Of a stretch of DNA of 64,000 nt, positions 55,507-62,770 are shown one piece after another. Below the pieces are notes generated by a model, which made no database searches, was not told the origin of the DNA, and saw nothing but the letters and a program-made list of their open reading frames with translations. Positions within the stretch are counted from its first letter, which is position 1, and every line of letters starts with the position of its first letter. This stretch comes from Haliea sp. (GTDB taxonomy: Bacteria; Pseudomonadota; Gammaproteobacteria; Pseudomonadales; Halieaceae), in assembly GCA_024642245.1 (NCBI GenBank), contig JAHEBM010000013.1:1-64000 (forward strand), given 5' to 3'. Both the position numbers and the translations under genes were made by a program.

Positions 55507-56025
55507 ATGGGCAAACGCAACACACTGCTACCCGCACTGCTAACGTCACTGGTACTCACCGGCTACCCGATGGCACCGGCACAAGCGGATGGGCTCTACA
55601 TCGCAGCGGGAGCCTACCGGGCCGACTCCGATGTCGGCGACGACACGACGCCAGCCGGTTTCATCGGCTACACGTTCGTCGATACCAACTTCCTGATGGC
55701 CTCTGTCGAGGCCGGCTATTATGACCTGGGCAGTGCCGGCAACAGGAACATGAACCTGGAGGCCAGTGCCATCACCGCCGGTGGCGTGCTGTCACTGCCG
55801 CTGGGCCCTATTTTCGAAATCTACGCCAAGGGCGGCGTCGCCTTCCTCGATGCAGAAGCCAAAAGTCCCGGCTTCAACAACAAGCAGAGTGACGAGAAAG
55901 CCTATTACGGTGCGGGCGCCAGCCTCGATATTCTCGACACGATCGACATTTATGCGGAGTACGTGGTTTTCGACACCGATTACAACTCTGAAGTCGCCGG
56001 CGTCGGCATCAAGCTCTCCTTCTAA
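55507..56025 (+). CDS. Small outer-membrane beta-barrel protein (porin-like)
   Basis: A 172-residue protein with a signal peptide ending in APAQA and a mature chain of alternating strands: GLYIAAGAYRADSDVGDD, TPAGFIGYTFVDTNFLMASVEAGYY, IYAKGGVAFLDAEAKSPGF, IDIYAEYVVFDTDYNSEVAGVGIKLSF (last about 27 residues). It ends in Phe, the usual barrel terminus. The strand count fits an OmpA/OmpX-like eight-stranded barrel. AAGGA 9 nt before the ATG supports the start. The function is unknown. A GGGCCGG/CCGGCCC hairpin (56038-56055, no T-run) follows. Confidence 0.8.
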   Translation: MGKRNTLLPALLTSLVLTGYPMAPAQADGLYIAAGAYRADSDVGDDTTPAGFIGYTFVDTNFLMASVEAGYYDLGSAGNRNMNLEASAITAGGVLSLPLGPIFEIYAKGGVAFLDAEAKSPGFNNKQSDEKAYYGAGASLDILDTIDIYAEYVVFDTDYNSEVAGVGIKLSF

Positions 56026-56150
56026 ACCGCCCTCCCGGGGCCGGTAACCCGGCCCTGTCTCCCCCGGCGGATAAAACCGCTCCCCTGCTATGCCACTTGC
56101 CCCGAAACCCGCGAGCCGCGTGGTTCAGGCCAGCGGATCCTCTCCACCAA

Positions 56151-56194
56151 AATGTATTACATTAATTGACTTTGTATTACATAAAGAATACATT
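56151..56194 (+). promoter_or_regulatory. Repeat-covered promoter of the RHH/hydrolase operon
   Basis: A -35 TTGACT (56166-56171), 17-nt spacer and -10 TACATT (56189-56194). The decamer TGTATTACAT occurs at 56153-56162 and 56173-56182, 20 bp apart, and AATGTATT (56151-56158) is mirrored by AATACATT (56187-56194). The three TGTATT/AATACA boxes cover the whole promoter, as expected for a self-repressing RHH protein. Confidence 0.6.
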
Positions 56195-56242
56195 TGCCCG
56201 CGATAAACCACAGATCAGCTCGCGTATCCGGAAAGGGACCCT

Positions 56243-56722
56243 ATGACAGACCCAGTGAAAAAGCGCCGTGGCAAACCGCGGCAGACCAAGGATCGGGTAT
56301 TACAGGCGCGCATTCCCAGGCACCTCGACGAAGAGTTGCGCGAGCATGCGGAACTGCTCGGCCTGTCCGTGTCGACCGTGGTGCGCAACGTGCTGCTCAA
56401 TACCTTCCAGTTGGTGGAAGGCGTGGTGATAGACAGCACCAAGCTGGCCCGCGCCTTCCACGGACATAAAGGCAGCGCCCCGCAAACGCCCCCGGGCAAA
56501 CACGAGACAGCAATTGAAGAGCCCGAGGGCGAGGTAATCGGCTGGCAGGAAGCGGTGCTTAACCTGAACGGTACCTGCGACCAGTGCAACTGTATTCTGC
56601 ACAAGGGTGAGCGCGCGGGCGTGGGTGTTCCGGCCCGAACCCGCCCTGTCCTGCTGTGCCCGCCCTGCCTGGGTGCATTATCAACCGCCGCGCCGGACAA
56701 GCGGCAAGGAGACCACACATGA
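56243..56722 (+). CDS. Ribbon-helix-helix-like regulator with C-terminal zinc ribbon
   Basis: A 159-residue protein. Residues about 18-55 fit a ribbon-helix-helix: strand RVLQARIP, helix HLDEELREHAELLG, turn LSVS, helix TVVRNVLLNTF. A basic arm precedes it (KKRRGKPRQTKDR). The C-terminal part has Cys112-x2-Cys115, Cys117 and Cys139-x2-Cys142, a likely zinc site. It probably represses its own operon through the TGTATT repeats upstream. It overlaps the following hydrolase gene by 4 nt (ATGA). Confidence 0.75.
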   Translation: MTDPVKKRRGKPRQTKDRVLQARIPRHLDEELREHAELLGLSVSTVVRNVLLNTFQLVEGVVIDSTKLARAFHGHKGSAPQTPPGKHETAIEEPEGEVIGWQEAVLNLNGTCDQCNCILHKGERAGVGVPARTRPVLLCPPCLGALSTAAPDKRQGDHT

Positions 56723-57927
56723 ACGCATCGTTCCAAACCCTGCAGGGCGGCACCCGCCTGCTGTTCGACTCGGTTGAAGGTATTACCAATACGGTTGAGC
56801 GTATGCACGAGACGATTGCCCGCGCGCCATTGCCTTTCACATCCCAACCGGAACAGCCGACCCGGGCCCACGGCCTGATAGCGGCGGGGGTATACAAGCT
56901 GATCAGGGGTATCAATGGCGGCCTGCGCGAGGGCGTGGACAAATCGTTTTCTGCCGTACCGCAGTCACTGCGCCGGGACGGTAATTCCACCGGGGAGACC
57001 CGCCTGGTAGCCGCCCTGAACGGCGTATTAGGCGACCACCTGGAAGCGACCGGCAATCCCCTGGCCACTACCATGACGCTCGGGACGATGGGGCGACCGC
57101 TGGAGCTCAGCCCGGCCGCGCTGAAGGAGTCCCTGCCCGGGGCCACTCCCCACCTGGTCGTGCTGGTACATGGCCTGAGCCTGTCAGAGCTGAGCTGGAG
57201 CCGCAAGGGAAGACCCTGCATCGGCGACCAGCTGCAGGAAGACCTGGGCTACACACCCGTCTACCTGCGCTACAACACTGGACGGCATATCTCCACCAAT
57301 GGCCAACAGTTTGCCCAGTTGCTGGAAGAGCTCTGCACCGGCTGGCCGGTACCCGTGCAGTCCATATCGCTGCTAGGGCACAGCATGGGCGGCCTGGTGA
57401 TTCGCAGTGCCTGCTGGTACGCCCAGTGCAACGGTGGCACGTGGCTGCAGCAACTGAAGCGAGTCGTGTGCCTGGGTACCCCCCACCACGGGTCGCCGCT
57501 GGAAAAGGCCGGGCATGCCTTCGAGTCCACCATGCGAAAAATTCCCTACGCTGAACCCATGCTGTTTGGGAAGTTGCGCAGTGTCGGCATCAAGGACCTG
57601 CGCCATGGCGCACTCCTGGACGAGGACTGGCAGGGGCACCATCCGGATACCCCCAGGCCGGATTCCCGGCAGGTCGTACCGATGGTGCCGGGGGTCGAGT
57701 ACTACTTCGCCGCAGCCAGCATGGGGCGCAACCAGTTTGATCCTCTGGGCCACCTGCTGGGTGACTTGCTGGTGCGCGCCGACAGCGCCGTGGGCATCCA
57801 CAGGAACGAATTGCGCAAGCTCAAGATAAAGCCGGAGAACTGCCGGGTTTTCCACGAAAAAAACCACTTTGACCTGCTGGACGACAAGCACGTACACCAG
57901 CAGTTGATCGACTGGTTCACCCGCTAG
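56719..57927 (+). CDS. Alpha/beta-hydrolase (lipase/esterase or PGAP1-like)
   Basis: A 402-residue hydrolase without signal peptide. The oxyanion motif LVVLVHGLSLSELSW lies near 147-160, the nucleophile elbow GHSMGG at 220-225 (Ser222), and a late His in NHFDLLDDKHV. The first about 130 residues are helical and amphipathic (LIAAGVYKLIRGINGGLREGVDKSF) and may bind membranes or a polymer granule. The ATG at 56719 has AAGGAG upstream and overlaps the regulator stop. Its control by an adjacent RHH protein is inferred. Confidence 0.82.
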   Translation: MNASFQTLQGGTRLLFDSVEGITNTVERMHETIARAPLPFTSQPEQPTRAHGLIAAGVYKLIRGINGGLREGVDKSFSAVPQSLRRDGNSTGETRLVAALNGVLGDHLEATGNPLATTMTLGTMGRPLELSPAALKESLPGATPHLVVLVHGLSLSELSWSRKGRPCIGDQLQEDLGYTPVYLRYNTGRHISTNGQQFAQLLEELCTGWPVPVQSISLLGHSMGGLVIRSACWYAQCNGGTWLQQLKRVVCLGTPHHGSPLEKAGHAFESTMRKIPYAEPMLFGKLRSVGIKDLRHGALLDEDWQGHHPDTPRPDSRQVVPMVPGVEYYFAAASMGRNQFDPLGHLLGDLLVRADSAVGIHRNELRKLKIKPENCRVFHEKNHFDLLDDKHVHQQLIDWFTR

Positions 57928-57969
57928 CGTAGTGCTGCCCGGTTGTTGGCGGAGGCCACCAGCACACTG

Positions 57970-58497
57970 CTAGGACTGTAACAACAGCGCTTCCAGCGCC
58001 ATCACGTGCGGATCCGGGTCACCGAGTTCACGCAGCGCGTCCGCCAGTGCCAGCACGTAATCGCGATTGCTGCCGCTGGGGCCAAAGGAGCGGGCAATAT
58101 GGGCCGCCAGCTCGGGCAGGGGCGCAGGGCCCAGGTAGGCGTGGTTGTCCGCCCGGGCCACGTACAGTATGCCCCCTACCCTGCGCTGACTGTCCTGCAG
58201 CGTAACGGAGACGGCATGGCGCTCGTAGCCGTTTTTTTCACGATGGTCCAGGTGCTCGAACACCTCGTGCTCTATGCGATACGCCACACCCTTGCAGGTC
58301 ACGCCGGGAGAGGGAATCAGGGTCACCACCCTGCCCGGCGCCCCGGGGGTGCCGCGGTGATCGTGAGAGCCCTGCCAGAATCTGCGTTCCCATCCCTCGA
58401 TGGCGGCCACTTCGCGTTCAAGGTAAGGAAAATCAACCTTGTAGATCAGTGACCCGTAACCGAACACCCAGGTGGGGCCATGAAGTTGCTCACTCAC
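57970..58497 (-). CDS. ChaC-like gamma-glutamylcyclotransferase
   Basis: A 175-residue enzyme from a GTG at 58497 (a TTG at 58515 would add six residues). WVFGYGSLIYK is the substrate-binding loop, and the catalytic Glu is in DHREKNGYER. RRFWQGSHDHRGTPGAPGR is the ChaC-type strand. ChaC-family enzymes cleave glutathione to 5-oxoproline and Cys-Gly. It lies directly after what appears to be a decayed dehydrogenase gene and could use that promoter. Confidence 0.87.
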   Translation of the reverse strand: MSEQLHGPTWVFGYGSLIYKVDFPYLEREVAAIEGWERRFWQGSHDHRGTPGAPGRVVTLIPSPGVTCKGVAYRIEHEVFEHLDHREKNGYERHAVSVTLQDSQRRVGGILYVARADNHAYLGPAPLPELAAHIARSFGPSGSNRDYVLALADALRELGDPDPHVMALEALLLQS

Positions 58498-58539
58498 CGC
58501 GGTAACCGGCCTCAATCAAAGTTGAATTTTCCGCCGGGT

Positions 58540-58650
58540 TCACCACGATATCCACACCACATTTTCTCTGTGAGTGCGCGGCGGCCCGGGCTCGGGGTCA
58601 CTCACCTGCTCGACATGCAGTGACTTGTCACGCATCACAACCGCTTTCAT
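58540..58650 (-). pseudogene. 5' remnant of a zinc-type MDR alcohol dehydrogenase gene
   Basis: A 36-codon frame starting at the ATG at 58650. The first 22 residues (MKAVVMRDKSLHVEQVSDPE and PG) are a textbook MDR alcohol dehydrogenase N-terminus, but after PGP the frame becomes unrelated and stops at 58540. In a shifted frame further on, GVDIVVNPAEN (about 58519-58551) recalls the Rossmann part of the same family, as after an internal deletion. About 300 residues are missing. A good promoter still stands in front. Confidence 0.5.
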
Positions 58651-58682
58651 GGCAAGCTCTCGCTTACGGATTTCAGCCTGTC

Positions 58683-58712
58683 AATATAGGAGTTACCCCT
58701 TTGACGTGTCAA
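58683..58712 (-). promoter_or_regulatory. Promoter with dyads ahead of the dehydrogenase remnant and chaC-like gene
   Basis: On the minus strand TTGACA (58707-58712), an 18-nt spacer and TATATT (58683-58688). The spacer holds an imperfect dyad AGGGG-TAA-CTCCT, and the -35 sits in TTGAC-N2-GTCAA. A dyad in a long spacer is the layout of MerR-family operators; no merR gene is adjacent. Confidence 0.5.
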
Positions 58713-58774
58713 CGAAGCGAGCCTGCCGCAGCAATGGCCATCACCCACCTTTCACGTTCCACGATACGACAGCG

Positions 58775-59794
58775 CTACCAGGTGTACCCGAACTTGATGT
58801 TATAGCTCTCATCGAGATCATCCACACCTTCGCTCGCCCCGCCGTTGTATTTGTAACGCACCTCGGCACCCGCCTTGAGACCGTATATCACCGGCAAGCT
58901 GATGCCCAGCGTTGTAGTCACCAGCTGCCGGTCGACGTGGTCATAGTTAACAATGCCGTCCGCATTAACGTATAACTGGGTATCTGGAATGATGTCGCTG
59001 ATCAGGCGAACTTCCCAGTTGGAACCCCAGAAATCGTCATCGGGCGCCAGGTCAAAATCTTCCTCGACAAACACCACACCCAGCTCTGCATGCAGGGTGA
59101 GCAGCTCAGTCTCGAAAAACTGCCGCCCCAGGTAGGGGCCGATGGTAGTACGCAACTTGAGATCAGCAAATTTGTCACGCTCCAGAGCGACCTGGCCGCC
59201 GAAGTAGTTATCGGGGTTCTCCACCCGGAACCGATCGTATTTACTACGCAGGGTCGATGTATCTTTATTTTCCACGCCGTCAGCCGAATCGAGTTCCCAC
59301 AACAGGCGCACGGTGTAGCGGTCCTCCAGGCTGCGCCAGATACTTTCCAGGTCGACATCAAGCTGGTCTGTGTCGGTATTGCCCCTATCAGACAGAACAG
59401 CCGAGTTAACCTGCCCGAACCACTTGTAGCCATCACCAATACGCCAGGGCTCCGGGTTCACCAGCTTGATATCCTCCACGTCAAACATCACCGGCTGCTG
59501 GTCTGCACCCATTACCAACAGGCGCTGGTCGCGGCTCACGATCTGCTTTTCCCTGAACACCGTGCCGTCGCTCATCATCAGGGTGACCTTGTGGTCGGCC
59601 ACGATGCGCTCGATATTTGCCTGCTTGATTTTTATCTGGCCGGCAAATGGCGTATCGAACACCACGTCGCTCTGACTCGCGCTGACGAGCGTACCGACAA
59701 GTCGCGAGCCATTTTTCATGAGCAGTTCGTCGGCGGCAACCCGGCCGGCCGACAGCAAAAATAAAACGAGAACAAAGGCATATCTGCCCGTCAT
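58775..59794 (-). CDS. DUF481 outer-membrane beta-barrel protein
   Basis: A 339-residue protein with a signal peptide (YAFVLVLFLLSAGRVAA). Residues about 24-110 resemble a small beta domain (LLMKNGSRLVGTLVSASQSDVVFDTPFAGQIKIK, 24-57). The rest is a DUF481 barrel: FGQVNSAVLSDRGNTDTDQLDVD, then alternating strands to the C-terminal Trp (FGYTW). Such proteins resemble YdiY; the function is unknown. No partner is adjacent. Confidence 0.85.
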   Translation of the reverse strand: MTGRYAFVLVLFLLSAGRVAADELLMKNGSRLVGTLVSASQSDVVFDTPFAGQIKIKQANIERIVADHKVTLMMSDGTVFREKQIVSRDQRLLVMGADQQPVMFDVEDIKLVNPEPWRIGDGYKWFGQVNSAVLSDRGNTDTDQLDVDLESIWRSLEDRYTVRLLWELDSADGVENKDTSTLRSKYDRFRVENPDNYFGGQVALERDKFADLKLRTTIGPYLGRQFFETELLTLHAELGVVFVEEDFDLAPDDDFWGSNWEVRLISDIIPDTQLYVNADGIVNYDHVDRQLVTTTLGISLPVIYGLKAGAEVRYKYNGGASEGVDDLDESYNIKFGYTW

Positions 59795-59912
59795 GAGTTA
59801 CCTCCGGATATAGCCTGGCCCGGGAGCCTGGCAGGGCTTTTAAATTATTGTGTGACCAGGTTGGTACTGCAGACGCCGAAATTCCCTGCGCCGGACAGGG
59901 CATCTTTGCGCC

Positions 59913-60497
59913 CTATTTCTCAAAGGCCGCCCTTACCTCGGGACTGTAACCCCTGCGCACCAGCGATGCGGGGTAATCATGCCCGGGCGAAATAACGCCC
60001 TCTGGCAACTGTGCCGCCGGGGGCCGCAAGGGTGGTCGCGCAATCGGGTGGATCGGCCGGGGCCGTCCGACCGGGATGTATACCGGGTAGGGATAGTACG
60101 CGGGATAGGTCCCGTTATAAGCGCCGGGAGCGACATTTTCAGTCGCCCGGGCCTGGCTGTCGACCTGCTGTTGGCGCATCTCGGCCCGGTGCTTCTCCCG
60201 CTGCTGCCGGTCCGCCACCATACGATCCGTGGTTTCGCGCATCGCGTCCAGCTGCGCCTGCTCCGTCTGTGTAAGTACCGGCGCACGGGCGTCTATCTCC
60301 AGGGTTTCCACAGGTTCATCGCCCTTGGGCGGCGCATCGGAAAAGCTGACAACACCATTCTCGTCGACGGTCTTGTATACGGTAGCCGCCAGCGCGTGGT
60401 TGCCCCAGTGCAGCGTCAGCACAAACGCCACTACCGCGGCGCCAGCGGCTAACCGGGCACGGCGCGGGTTCAAATCGATTGTCCGCCGGGGATTCAT
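59913..60497 (-). CDS. DUF4124 domain protein
   Basis: A 194-residue protein with a membrane or signal helix (LAAGAAVVAFVLTLHWGNHALA) followed by the DUF4124 unit ATVYKTVDENGVVSFSDAPPKG. A charged helix (TDRMVADRQQREKHRAEMRQQQ) and a Pro/Tyr-rich stretch (YPAYYPYPVYIPVGRPRP) complete it. The start at 60497 is chosen by context; the frame stays open to 60524. DUF4124 proteins are periplasmic with no settled role. Confidence 0.82.
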   Translation of the reverse strand: MNPRRTIDLNPRRARLAAGAAVVAFVLTLHWGNHALAATVYKTVDENGVVSFSDAPPKGDEPVETLEIDARAPVLTQTEQAQLDAMRETTDRMVADRQQREKHRAEMRQQQVDSQARATENVAPGAYNGTYPAYYPYPVYIPVGRPRPIHPIARPPLRPPAAQLPEGVISPGHDYPASLVRRGYSPEVRAAFEK

Positions 60498-60701
60498 GGC
60501 GAAATTATACGGCAAGCCCGGCAAATCTTCGAATACAGGGCTGTTCGGTGTAAGGGAAGCCTTAACCGTACCATTGCGGGCAAAGCCCTATCACTCATGT
60601 GCTTGCCGGAGTATATTAGCGCCCGCTGTTCGCCTGACTGCATTTCCTGTGCATGGAAAAGCCGCTAACGGCGCTTATCCCAATCCAAGCGGAGTATTAA
60701 T

Positions 60702-62576
60702 ATGCGCGATTCAATTCTGCGGGGGCTGATCTTTGCCTCGGCCGCCCTGGCAGGACCTGCACTGGGGAACCCCTACAGCGGGATCTACCTGTTCGGGGAC
60801 AGCCTGTACGACAACGGGCAGTTTAACGGGACCCGCTTCACCAACCGGACCGGACCGGACTACCAGAACTCGGCGTTCGGCCCGGTGTCTCCCAACTTCG
60901 TGGCAAACGGACTCGGGCTGTCCGAGGCAGCCCCATCGGCCACGGGTGGCACCAACTATGCTGTCGGAGGCAACGAGTCGATACAGACCCTGGCATCCAT
61001 CACCGCGGCGACGACCTACCAGGCGCCTTATGCGCTTAGCCGGCCCGGCCTGGATCCCAACTTCAATTCGCTTTTTTACAACCTGAAGCAAAAAGGAGAA
61101 CAACTGGGCAAGAACGCCATATATATCCTGGATGGCGGCGGCAACGATATCGGCAATGGCAAGGTATTTGGCGACGCCTCGGCGGCGGTTGTCGCAAGCA
61201 ACATGGTTGGCGCGGCAAGCGCACTCAGGGAGCGTGGGGCGAAATATGTGGTCATTACCAATGTACCGGATTTCGGTCTCGCGCCGGCGGGAATTGCTGT
61301 CAGCGAGTTTGCCACGACCATGGCCGGCAAGGTGAATAGCGCCATACAACAGCAGGTAGGATCGGAGAATATTCTGATTTTCGACGCCTTCGGGATGATG
61401 CAGGAAATTGCCGCCTCACCCTCAGCCTATGGCGTGCCCCTGTCAAGCGCCGAGATGAGCCGCTCATGTTTCAGCTATTCCGTTGGCACCTGCTCAGGTG
61501 GTAACGCCGACGCCAAGGTCAGCGGCAGCAATCCGGATCCGGCCCAGTTCTTCTTCAACGACCCCCTGCACCCCACCACTATCGGCCAGCAGATCTCCGC
61601 GGATTACCTGCTTTCGGTGTTGACGGCGCCTGGGGAAATCGCCCTGCTGCCGCAAATGGGCATTGACGATATGCAGTCCCAGTGGCGCTCGTCCCACCCT
61701 GTTATGCGCGCCAACCGCTGGCTGACATCCACACCCGTGGGCAGCTACACGGTCTGGGGCGGCGCCAGCTGGAACGAGGACAAGCATGAGACGGCCTACG
61801 ACAACGCCGGCACCAACCAGGCCACGCAGTACAACGTGGGTGTCAACTTCCGCCCGGTGGAGAGCTGGTATATCGGCGCGCAGGTAGGCAGGGCTGATAA
61901 CGAACTGGATTTCGGGGCCAGCGCGTCGCACTACGAGATGGAGAGTCTGAATTTCACCCTGCTGGGTGGTTTCCACTACGACCGCTGGTTCGCCGAGGGT
62001 GCCATCAGCTACAGTGACCTCGACTACAGTGAACTCAAGCGCAGCTTCAGCCTGGGTCCCGTCCTGCGGCGCTCGGAAACAGCGGACACCGGCGGTGAGG
62101 CCCTGGGACTTAAAATCAACGCGGGGCTCAACCTGCTGGGCAGCGATGCAAGTTACCGCTTTGGCCCAATCTGGGGCTACGAATACATCAACTCGAAAGT
62201 GGATGGTTACGAGGAAAAAGCCGGTAACGTGACAGCCCTGCGGGTAAACGACCTGGAAACCACCAGCGGTATCATCAGCGCGGGACTGTTTGGCGATCTG
62301 CAACTGGGCCTGTGTGACTGCGACCTTTACAGCGAACTGACCTACCGAGGCTACGTCGACAACGGTGCCACCAATCCACGCATCGGCCTGGCTTCGATAC
62401 CTGGCAACTCAGCCAAACTGCCCGGCTATAAACAGGATGACGACAGCATACGCTGGGACATCGGCCTGGCAGCAACGCTTGGACCCGCTACCGGGCTTAC
62501 CGTCGGTGGGGGCATAACAGACTCGGACAACGGTGACGGCTTCTGGTACGGCGCGGAACTGACCTACACGTTCTAG
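60702..62576 (+). CDS. Autotransporter GDSL-family esterase (EstA-like)
   Basis: A 624-residue surface esterase. Signal peptide (ASAALAGPALG), then the passenger with GDSL block I (YLFGDSLYDNG, Ser34), block III (ILDGGGNDIG) and block V (NDPLHPTTIG, Asp and His). From about residue 350 a 12-stranded autotransporter barrel follows, ending in the C-terminal YTF. Like EstA of Pseudomonas it should stay tethered on the cell surface and hydrolyse lipids or surfactants. A long hairpin follows the stop. Confidence 0.92.
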   Translation: MRDSILRGLIFASAALAGPALGNPYSGIYLFGDSLYDNGQFNGTRFTNRTGPDYQNSAFGPVSPNFVANGLGLSEAAPSATGGTNYAVGGNESIQTLASITAATTYQAPYALSRPGLDPNFNSLFYNLKQKGEQLGKNAIYILDGGGNDIGNGKVFGDASAAVVASNMVGAASALRERGAKYVVITNVPDFGLAPAGIAVSEFATTMAGKVNSAIQQQVGSENILIFDAFGMMQEIAASPSAYGVPLSSAEMSRSCFSYSVGTCSGGNADAKVSGSNPDPAQFFFNDPLHPTTIGQQISADYLLSVLTAPGEIALLPQMGIDDMQSQWRSSHPVMRANRWLTSTPVGSYTVWGGASWNEDKHETAYDNAGTNQATQYNVGVNFRPVESWYIGAQVGRADNELDFGASASHYEMESLNFTLLGGFHYDRWFAEGAISYSDLDYSELKRSFSLGPVLRRSETADTGGEALGLKINAGLNLLGSDASYRFGPIWGYEYINSKVDGYEEKAGNVTALRVNDLETTSGIISAGLFGDLQLGLCDCDLYSELTYRGYVDNGATNPRIGLASIPGNSAKLPGYKQDDDSIRWDIGLAATLGPATGLTVGGGITDSDNGDGFWYGAELTYTF

Positions 62577-62581
62577 GATTC

Positions 62582-62614
62582 CCTGGCAGTCGACCCCGGG
62601 GGTCGACTGCCAGG
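62582..62614 (+). terminator. Perfect 16-bp inverted repeat after the autotransporter gene
   Basis: CCTGGCAGTCGACCCC (62582-62597) and its exact complement (62599-62614) are separated by one base. It starts 6 nt past the stop. No T-run follows, so it may act as a transcript-end stabiliser, a Rho-assisted stop or a cruciform. Confidence 0.6.
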
Positions 62615-62770
62615 ATAAACCCCCTTTACCGATCCCCTCGTGATACAATGCGAACTCCTCCCGCCCATAATTCACACGGACATCAATTATCCTAGTCCAG
62701 CTGGCTGCGCCTATTGACACCTGTTTCTCCCGCTGGTCGGCGCTGTCAACCAGGTCCCGGTGGAGTCTTC

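Noticed and set aside
56038-56055. GGGCCGG/CCGGCCC hairpin as terminator of the outer-membrane protein gene
   Set aside because: No T-run follows; mentioned only within the gene entry.
57924-57975. Imperfect inverted repeat between the hydrolase and chaC-like genes
   Set aside because: Several mismatches and it overlaps the coding ends; not a convincing terminator.
62714-62719. TTGACA ahead of the FG-GAP gene as a promoter -35
   Set aside because: No -10-like sequence at 15-19 nt downstream.
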